Source of the DNA: Streptomyces xiamenensis
GTDB lineage: Bacteria; Actinomycetota; Actinomycetes; Streptomycetales; Streptomycetaceae
Length of the DNA stretch: 64,000 nucleotides
Reading direction: 5' to 3'
NCBI RefSeq assembly: GCF_000993785.3
Contig: NZ_CP009922.3
Coordinates: 1,984,001 to 2,048,000 of the forward strand
Shown: piece by piece, positions 58,216-64,000 of the stretch
Numbering within the stretch: the first letter of the stretch is position 1
Layout: each line of letters begins with the position of its first letter
Translations under genes and position numbers: made by a program
The notes under the pieces: generated by a model
What the model saw: the letters and a program-made list of their open reading frames with translations, nothing else
Databases searched by the model: none
What the model was told of the DNA's origin: nothing

Positions 58216-60750
58216 ATGCTCCGTACCGCCCTGCGCAATGTGCTCGCGCACAAAGCCAGGCTGCTGATGACCACCCTCGCCGTCCTGCTCGGCGTGGCGT
58301 TCGTCTCCGGCACCCTGGTGTTCACCTCGACCATCTCCACCGCCTACCAGAAGAGCGCCGAAGAGGGCCTGACCCACGTCGATGTGGCCGTACGGCCCGA
58401 CAACGACGCGGACGCCTCCGGTCCGGGCGCCGCCGCCTACCTCGGCCAGGACCTGCTGACCGGGGTCACCGCGCTCCCGGGCACCGGCAACGCCATAGGC
58501 GAGGCCTCCGGGTTCGCCGCGCTCGCCGACAAGGACGGCAAGCTCGTCGGCAGCGGCTTCGCCTCCCGGGGCGCCAACTACTACCCGGGTGACGGGGGCG
58601 AGGACGCTCGGTACCCGATGTCCGCCGGCCGCGCCCCCGAGGCAGCCGGTGAGATCGCCCTGGACGCCAGGACCGCCGAGCGCACCGGCTACGAGGTCGG
58701 CGACACCGTCCGGCTCTCGGTGAACGGCCCGGTCCGGGAGGAGACCGTCACCGGCGTCTTCACCACCGACGACGGCAACGTGGCCGCCGGCGGCACCCTG
58801 GTGCTGTTCGACAACGACACCGCGCAGAGCCTGTACACCGCCCCCGGCGCGTACAGCCAGATCACGGTCGAGGCCGCCGAGGGCACCTCGCAGCAGCAGC
58901 TCAAGGACGAGGTCACCGCACTGCTGCCCGCCGACGCCGAGGCCATCACCGGCCAGCAGCTGGCGGACGACCAGGCCGAGATCATCAAGAGCCAGATGAG
59001 CGCCATGCAGACCGGGCTGCTGGCCTTCGCGGGCATCTCACTGTTCGTCGGCGTCTTCATCATCGCCAACACCTTCACCATGCTGGTGGCCCAGCGCACC
59101 AAGGAACTCGCCCTGCTGCGCGCGGTCGGCGCCAGCCGCCGCCAGGTCACCCGATCCGTCCTCATCGAGGCGCTCGTCGTCGGCGTGGTCGCCGCGGTCT
59201 CCGGGCTGCTGGCCGGCATCGGCATCGCCGCCGGGCTGCGCGGGCTGATGAACGCCATCGGCCTGACCGTCCCGGACGGCCCGCTGATCGTCTCCGGCTC
59301 CACCGTGATCGCCTCGGTCGTGGTCGGCGTCGGCGTCACCATGCTGGCCGCCTACCTCCCGGCCCGCCGCGCCGCGAAGATCCCGCCGGTCGCCGCGATG
59401 AGCAGCGTGCACGCCACCGCCACCGCGCGCGGTCTGCTGGTGCGGAACACCATCGGTTCGATCCTGGCCGCCGGCGGTGGCGCCCTGGTGCTGGCCGGCA
59501 TCGGCCGGGACGACAACGGCCTCACCATGGGCCTGGGCGCGGCCGTGCTGGTGATCGGCGTGTTCGTGCTGACCCCGCTGCTGTCCCGCCCGGTGATCGC
59601 CGCCGCCTCCCCGCTGCTGCGGCTGGGCGGGGTCTCCGGCAAGCTGGCGCGGCTGAACGCGGTGCGCAACCCGCGCCGTACCGCCGCCACCGCCTCCGCC
59701 CTGATGATCGGACTGACCCTGATCACCGGGATGACGGTCATCGCGGGCAGCACCCAGAAGGCCATCGACAAGCTGGCCGCCGAGGCGATCACCGCCGACT
59801 ACGTCGTCTCCACCGCCAACTTCGCCCCGCTCGCCCCGGAGATCGCCGACACGCTCGCCGACCGCTCCGACATCACCGCCGTCTCCCCGCTGCGCATGGC
59901 CCCCGTCTACCTGAACAGCGGCAGCAAGGACGAGTACCTGACCGGCGTCGACGGCGACTCCATCGCCGACCTGGTCAACCTGCCCTTCGCGGCCGGCTCC
60001 TTCGACGGGCTGACCGGTGACAACGCGGTGGTCGACACCGACACGGCGGAGAAGCACGGCTGGCAGGTCGGGGACAGCTTCGGCGTCACCTACGAGGACG
60101 GCACCGCCGGCGAGCTGACCGTCTCGGGCGTGTACGAGGCCAACGAGATGATCCGCGGCATCATGCTCGACAACGCCACCATCACCCCGCACATGCAGCG
60201 CGTCCAGGACCTCCAGGTGATGCTCAGCACCACCGCCGGCGTCTCCGACGCCACGAAGTCCACGCTGGAGGAGGCGCTCGGCAGCAACCCGGCCATCCTC
60301 GTCCAGGACAAGCAGGACATCTCCGAGGACATCGCCTTCGCGTTCACGCTGCTGCTGAACATCCTGTACGGGCTGCTCGCCATGGCCGTCATCGTCGCCA
60401 TCCTGGGCGTCATCAACACCCTGGCCATGTCCGTCTTCGAACGCCAGCAGGAGATCGGCATGCTGCGCGCGATCGGCCTGGACCGGCGCGGCACCAAGCG
60501 GATGGTCCGCCTGGAGTCGGTGGTCATCGCCCTGTTCGGCGGGGTGCTCGGAGTCGGCCTGGGCGTCTTCTTCGGCTGGGCCGTCGGCGAGATGATCGCC
60601 ACCAGCATGGACACCTACGAACTGGTGCTGCCCTGGGAGCGGATGGGCGTCTTCCTCGCCCTGGCCGCGCTGGTCGGCGTCCTGGCCGCCCTGTGGCCGG
60701 CCAGGCGCGCCGCCAAGCTCAACATGCTCCAGGCGATCAAGACGGAGTGA
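58216..60750 (+). CDS. FtsX/MacB-type ABC transporter permease
   Basis: The 844-residue permease has an N-terminal helix (ARLLMTTLAVLLGVAFVSGTL), a long extracellular MacB-like domain, an FtsX three-helix block (LLAFAGISLFVGVFIIANTF ... ELALLRAVGASRRQV), a central re-entry of the same pattern (RLNAVRNPRRTAATASALMIGLTL), a second extracellular domain, and a final FtsX block (VIVAILGVINTLAMSVFERQQEIGMLRAIGLDRRG). The duplicated type is common in actinomycetes for export or signalling of peptides and lipids. It overlaps the convergent methyltransferase gene by 14 bases. Confidence 0.92.
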   Translation: MLRTALRNVLAHKARLLMTTLAVLLGVAFVSGTLVFTSTISTAYQKSAEEGLTHVDVAVRPDNDADASGPGAAAYLGQDLLTGVTALPGTGNAIGEASGFAALADKDGKLVGSGFASRGANYYPGDGGEDARYPMSAGRAPEAAGEIALDARTAERTGYEVGDTVRLSVNGPVREETVTGVFTTDDGNVAAGGTLVLFDNDTAQSLYTAPGAYSQITVEAAEGTSQQQLKDEVTALLPADAEAITGQQLADDQAEIIKSQMSAMQTGLLAFAGISLFVGVFIIANTFTMLVAQRTKELALLRAVGASRRQVTRSVLIEALVVGVVAAVSGLLAGIGIAAGLRGLMNAIGLTVPDGPLIVSGSTVIASVVVGVGVTMLAAYLPARRAAKIPPVAAMSSVHATATARGLLVRNTIGSILAAGGGALVLAGIGRDDNGLTMGLGAAVLVIGVFVLTPLLSRPVIAAASPLLRLGGVSGKLARLNAVRNPRRTAATASALMIGLTLITGMTVIAGSTQKAIDKLAAEAITADYVVSTANFAPLAPEIADTLADRSDITAVSPLRMAPVYLNSGSKDEYLTGVDGDSIADLVNLPFAAGSFDGLTGDNAVVDTDTAEKHGWQVGDSFGVTYEDGTAGELTVSGVYEANEMIRGIMLDNATITPHMQRVQDLQVMLSTTAGVSDATKSTLEEALGSNPAILVQDKQDISEDIAFAFTLLLNILYGLLAMAVIVAILGVINTLAMSVFERQQEIGMLRAIGLDRRGTKRMVRLESVVIALFGGVLGVGLGVFFGWAVGEMIATSMDTYELVLPWERMGVFLALAALVGVLAALWPARRAAKLNMLQAIKTE

Positions 60751-62047
60751 TCCAGTCGCGGGTGCGCAGCGGCAGGCCGGACACCCCGTCGGGGGTCATC
60801 CGCACCGCGAGGATCTGGTTCACACCGATGCGCGCCCGCTCGAACGCCAGGGCCGAGGCGGCCATGTACAGGCGCCACACCCGGGCCCGGCCCGGGGAGG
60901 TCAGCCGGGTCGCCTCGGCCCAGCGGCTCTCCAGATTGCGCACCCACTCGCGCAGCGTGAGGGCGTAGTGCTCGCGCAGCGCCTCCACGTCGCGGGCCTC
61001 GAAACCGGCCTCCTCCAGGAGGGACACGGTGCGCCCGACCGGCGCCAGCTCCCCGTCGGGGAAGACGTAGGCGTCGATGAAGGCGTCCACGCGGTACGCC
61101 TTCTCGCCCCGCTCCCCACCGGGAGCGGGGCGTCGTGCGATCTGATGGTTCAGCAGCCGACCGCCGGGGCGCAGCAGATCGTGCAGCCGGGCGGCGTACT
61201 CGCGATAGCGGTCGGAGCCGACGTGCTCGGCCATACCGACCGAGGAGATCGCGTCGTACGGGCCGTCCCCCGTCTCGCGGTAGTCCTGGACCCGGATCTC
61301 CACCCGCTCCTCCAGGCCCTCCTCGGCGATCCGGTGACGGGCGTGGGCCGCCTGCTCGCCGGAGAGCGTGATGCCGGTGGCGCGCACCCCGTAGTGCCGG
61401 GCGGCGTGCAGCACCAGCGCGCCCCAGCCGCAGCCGACGTCCAGCAGACGCTGGCCCTCGCGCAGATCGAGCTTGCGGCAGATCAGATCCAGCTTGGCGC
61501 TCTGGGCCTCCTCCAGGGAGGGGGTCTTGTCGTCCCACACGGCACACGAATAGACCATGGACGGGCCCAGGACCAGGCGGTAGAAGTCGTTGCCCACGTC
61601 GTAGTGGTGCGAGATGGCGCGCCGGTCGCGGCGCAGCGAGTGCAGCGGGCCGCCGCGCCGGTGCCGCACCTCCTCGCGGGGCGGGGCCGGCGGCAGTCCG
61701 GGGCCGGCCAGCGCGGCGAACTCGCGCACCGCGGCGATCCGGCGCCGCCCGCCGGGCGCGGCGAGCCCGGCGTCCGCCCGCTCCCAGATGAGGGGGGCGA
61801 GGGTGTCGAGCACCGCGTAGAGGTCGCCCTCCACGTCGATGTCCCCGGCCACCCAGGCGCGGGCCAGGCCGATCTCGCCCGGCTTGTACAGCAGCCGGCG
61901 CAGCGCACGCCGGTGCCGGACGACGATGACGGGCCCGCCCGCGTCCGGCGGCCCCGCCTCGCTGCCGTCCCAGGCCCGGATCCGTACCGGCACAGTGGCG
62001 CCGAGCATCTGCTCGGCGAGAGCGACTAGTCGAGGGGCAACGGCCAT
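60737..62047 (-). CDS. Cyclopropane-fatty-acyl-phospholipid synthase-family methyltransferase
   Basis: The 436-residue protein matches the CFA synthase family. HHYDVGNDFYRLVLGPSMVYSCAVW is the lipid-site block, RLLDVGCGWGALVLHAARHYG the SAM site, ISSVGMAEHVG holds the catalytic Glu region, and FIDAYVFPDGEL the closing family block. It would transfer a methylene from SAM to membrane-lipid double bonds. Some actinomycete relatives instead make 10-methyl branches with an F420-type partner. GGAGG precedes the ATG. The N-terminal 130 residues are the usual CFA lipid-binding domain. Confidence 0.92.
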   Translation of the reverse strand: MAVAPRLVALAEQMLGATVPVRIRAWDGSEAGPPDAGGPVIVVRHRRALRRLLYKPGEIGLARAWVAGDIDVEGDLYAVLDTLAPLIWERADAGLAAPGGRRRIAAVREFAALAGPGLPPAPPREEVRHRRGGPLHSLRRDRRAISHHYDVGNDFYRLVLGPSMVYSCAVWDDKTPSLEEAQSAKLDLICRKLDLREGQRLLDVGCGWGALVLHAARHYGVRATGITLSGEQAAHARHRIAEEGLEERVEIRVQDYRETGDGPYDAISSVGMAEHVGSDRYREYAARLHDLLRPGGRLLNHQIARRPAPGGERGEKAYRVDAFIDAYVFPDGELAPVGRTVSLLEEAGFEARDVEALREHYALTLREWVRNLESRWAEATRLTSPGRARVWRLYMAASALAFERARIGVNQILAVRMTPDGVSGLPLRTRDWITPS

Positions 62048-62203
62048 GCGGACACACCTCCGTCACGGGGATCGGGACAATCCCGCCCACCATGGCAGGG
62101 ACACCCCGCACCGCCCCGCGATTCCGCCGCTTGTGGGGGCGGCGCGACGCCACGAACCCGGGTACCGTGGGCGACGGACGATCAACAGGGGGAGAGCGCG
62201 GCC

Positions 62204-62845
62204 ATGAGCAAGAGGGTGGAAGCGGTCCAGGTCGAGCGGTCCGGGTTCTCGATCACCGTGCCCGACGGCTGGTGGGAGTTCGAGATCCGCCCCGAGCTGC
62301 GGGACCAGGCGATCCGCCGGCTGATGGACGAGCGGGTCCGGCTGCGTCCGGACGTGGCGGGACACCGCGAGGTGATGGAGCGGTTCCTGCGCCGCGAGGC
62401 GGCGAACGCCTGGGACGCCGGGGCCGCGTACATCGGGTGCATGGCCCAGGCCTTCGGCGACGAGGACGCGCTGGTGACGGCCACCCTGACCGTCACCCTG
62501 CTGAGCCCGCGCACCGAGGACGGCGCGCCGCTGCCCACGGATCCGGGCTCGGTGGCCGGCCAGCTGAAGGAGATCCGGGCCCGCAAGGCGGGCGATCCGT
62601 GGCGTGCGGTGTCCGTCACGGAGATCGCGGGGGTGGGGCAGGTCGCCAGAACCCGGGGGGTGGAGGATGTCGCGCCCGCCGGGGACCGGCGGGTGATGCG
62701 GGTGGCCATGATGCAGACCTTCGTGCCGGTGCCGGGCGCGGGTCACCAGATCGCCCTGATCTCGGGCACCACGAGGAATCTGGAGCTGACCGATTCCTTC
62801 TTCGACGTGTTCGACGCGGTGACGTCGACGTTCCGGTTCATCTGA
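62204..62845 (+). CDS. Unknown protein heading the T7SS toxin module
   Basis: The 213-residue protein (FSITVPDGWWEFEIRPE, AQAFGDEDALVTATLTVTLL, GHQIALISGTTRNLELTDSF) has no signal peptide or membrane helix. I do not recognise a named family, but proteins of this size and style sit upstream of WXG100-like and polymorphic-toxin genes in Streptomyces. GGGGGAGAG precedes the ATG. It may be a chaperone- or substrate-recognition factor for the next two products; that is inference. Confidence 0.75.
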   Translation: MSKRVEAVQVERSGFSITVPDGWWEFEIRPELRDQAIRRLMDERVRLRPDVAGHREVMERFLRREAANAWDAGAAYIGCMAQAFGDEDALVTATLTVTLLSPRTEDGAPLPTDPGSVAGQLKEIRARKAGDPWRAVSVTEIAGVGQVARTRGVEDVAPAGDRRVMRVAMMQTFVPVPGAGHQIALISGTTRNLELTDSFFDVFDAVTSTFRFI

Positions 62846-62870
62846 CGCAGAGTTTCCCGGGGGAGGGATC

Positions 62871-63194
62871 ATGTCCGGCGAGAACCTGGGCATTCCGTTC
62901 GAGGCACTGGAGTCCTTCGGCGGCGAGGTCGATTCGATCAAGTCCCGCATGAACGGTCTGGGGAGAACGTTCGACGGCTACGAGGACGATCTGGGCGACA
63001 GCGGCGTGGTCGAGGCGCTGGACAGCTTCGTCGACAACTGGCGTGATGGCCGGGGTGAGATCGACGAGCAGCTGACCTCGATCAAGGAGATCACGCAGAA
63101 CATCATCACGTTCTTCTCGGACGTGGACGGCGAGTACGCGGCAGAACTGAGTGAGGACGGGTCAGGCGGCGGCGGACAGCAACAAGCCGTCTGA
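62871..63194 (+). CDS. WXG100-like (Esx-type) small helical protein
   Basis: The 107-residue protein has two helical halves around a central WRDG turn (SFVDNWRDGRGEIDEQLTSI), as in WXG100-fold proteins secreted by type VII systems. The Gly/Gln-rich tail (GGGGQQQAV) is probably disordered. It starts 23 bases after the previous gene with GGGGGAGG ahead, and ends 22 bases before the toxin gene, so the three are co-transcribed. It likely pairs with, or is exported alongside, the following protein. Confidence 0.82.
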   Translation: MSGENLGIPFEALESFGGEVDSIKSRMNGLGRTFDGYEDDLGDSGVVEALDSFVDNWRDGRGEIDEQLTSIKEITQNIITFFSDVDGEYAAELSEDGSGGGGQQQAV

Positions 63195-63216
63195 ACCAAC
63201 GGGGGGGAGCACAAGC

Positions 63217-64000
63217 ATGGGACGGGCATCGGACTGGTCACCGGTCGGGATGACCTCGGACCCGACTCCGGGGGATCCGGACCGGGTCGAGGAACTGGCG
63301 GACAAACTCCTCGCCTTCGCCGACGACGTGGCCGACGCGCAGGACAAGCTGCGGAACCTGATGGGGGACAGTCTGCTCGACGCCTTCACCGGCGAGACGG
63401 CGGACGCGTTCGGCGAGCAGATGGAGAAGGTGCCGCCCAACCTGGCCAAGCTGCACGAGTCGCATGAACTCGCCGGCCAGGCGCTGGCCACGTACTGGCC
63501 CAAGCTGCGCCAGGCCCAGGCGGACGCGGATCGCGCGCTGGACGACGCGGTCGAGGCGCAGTCGGACCTCGCCTCCGCCGAGTCCTGGCTGGAGACGGCG
63601 GCCTCCTCGCTGGAAACCGCGCAGGAGGAGGCCGAACCGCCGGACGAGGGCGAGGTCCGCGCCGAGGTGCGGCGCGCGCTGACCGACGCCGAGAGCGACC
63701 ACGAGGACGCCCAGTCCGCGGTCACCGGCGCGCAGGGCCGGCTCGACGCGGCGAAGCTGCTGGCCCAGCAGGCGAAGGAGGCCCGCCAGGAGGCCGCTTC
63801 GCTGTGCGTGTCGGATCTGCGCACGGCCTCCGACGCGGGCATCAAGAACAAGAAGTGGTGGGAGAAGGTCGTCGACTGGGTCGCCGACAACTGGGACACG
63901 ATCGTGCAGGTCGCCCAGATCATCGGCACCATCGTCGGCATCGCGGCCCTGTTCATCGGCGGCCCGCTGATCGCCGGCATCCTGCTGGCGGTGGCGCTGG
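63217..64000 (+). CDS. T7SS-type polymorphic toxin, N-terminal part (cut by right edge)
   Basis: I read 261 codons with no stop. The start MGRASDWSPVGMTSDPTPGD, followed by VEELADKLLAFADDVADAQDKL and ALATYWPKLRQAQADADRAL, is the N-terminal secretion domain shared by Streptomyces polymorphic toxins. A long coiled coil follows (about 100-195), then WWEKVVDWVADNWDTIVQ and a hydrophobic Gly/Ile-rich segment (IIGTIVGIAALFIGGPLIAG). RHS repeats or a C-terminal toxin domain and an immunity gene would be expected beyond 64000. GGGGGGAG lies eight bases before the ATG. Confidence 0.85.
   Translation, partial: MGRASDWSPVGMTSDPTPGDPDRVEELADKLLAFADDVADAQDKLRNLMGDSLLDAFTGETADAFGEQMEKVPPNLAKLHESHELAGQALATYWPKLRQAQADADRALDDAVEAQSDLASAESWLETAASSLETAQEEAEPPDEGEVRAEVRRALTDAESDHEDAQSAVTGAQGRLDAAKLLAQQAKEARQEAASLCVSDLRTASDAGIKNKKWWEKVVDWVADNWDTIVQVAQIIGTIVGIAALFIGGPLIAGILLAVAL

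Overview
This is a 64 kb piece of a Streptomyces-type actinobacterial chromosome. The base composition is very GC-rich with GC-rich third codon positions. Markers include whiB, a coenzyme F420 pathway, four LytR-CpsA-Psr (LCP) wall-polymer ligases, a bldA-type tRNA-Leu(UAA), a partner-switching sigma locus and a WXG/T7SS polymorphic toxin. TTA codons are nearly absent. Many starts lie 6-9 bases after a TANNNT hexamer, the signature of leaderless transcription.

Layout. (1) 1-4.6 kb, leftward: a DUF5719-type secreted protein (cut by the left edge), a large glycosyltransferase/membrane protein with one frameshift, and whiB. (2) 5.1-7.9 kb, rightward: a cysteine dioxygenase-like cupin, then fbiA and fbiB for F420. 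(3) 7.97-10.3 kb, rightward: an accessory insert with an AAA ATPase overlapping an RloB-family gene (AbiL-like candidate defence pair) and a small unknown gene. (4) 10.3-22.8 kb: an envelope cluster with four LCP proteins, a GT2 glycosyltransferase, a PGRP amidase, a DNA glycosylase, an acyl-CoA thioesterase and a UDP-glucose dehydrogenase. (5) 22.9-27.9 kb: an acyl-CoA dehydrogenase, a PNPOx-like protein, and a TetR repressor divergent from a DrrAB-type exporter with a paired operator between them. (6) 28-32.9 kb: a LysM/M23 hydrolase behind a c-di-AMP (ydaO) riboswitch, a purK-purE-dipeptidase operon and a GtrA protein. (7) 32.9-37.2 kb: a two-component system, then an ATP-binding anti-sigma protein, a STAS antagonist and a divergent SigB/F-type sigma factor. 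(8) 37.3-39.3 kb: MOSC and MFS genes. (9) 39.3-47.1 kb: a histidine-utilisation operon (hutU, M20 amidohydrolase, hutF, hutI), a divergent PLP decarboxylase and an RpiR regulator. (10) 47.2-56.2 kb: mostly housekeeping genes (cystathionine beta-synthase, SGNH hydrolase, thiolase, AhpD-like, Bax-inhibitor-1-like, TetR). (11) 56.2-60.8 kb: a decayed XRE regulator, bldA and a MacB/FtsX-type ABC transporter. (12) 60.7-64 kb: a cyclopropane-fatty-acid synthase-like methyltransferase, then a T7SS-type toxin module that runs off the right edge.

How the parts connect. The LCP proteins, the glycosyltransferases, UDP-glucose dehydrogenase, the PGRP amidase and the riboswitch-controlled M23 hydrolase all point to wall glycopolymer assembly and remodelling. 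WhiB, bldA and the sigma locus are developmental or stress regulators. The rloB-like gene carries the only in-frame TTA codon I noticed in the window, so its translation should depend on the bldA tRNA encoded about 47 kb away.

Limits. Everything here is read by eye. Family names come from recognised motifs, not from searches. Two conserved genes each carry a single-base frameshift, which may be sequence errors.
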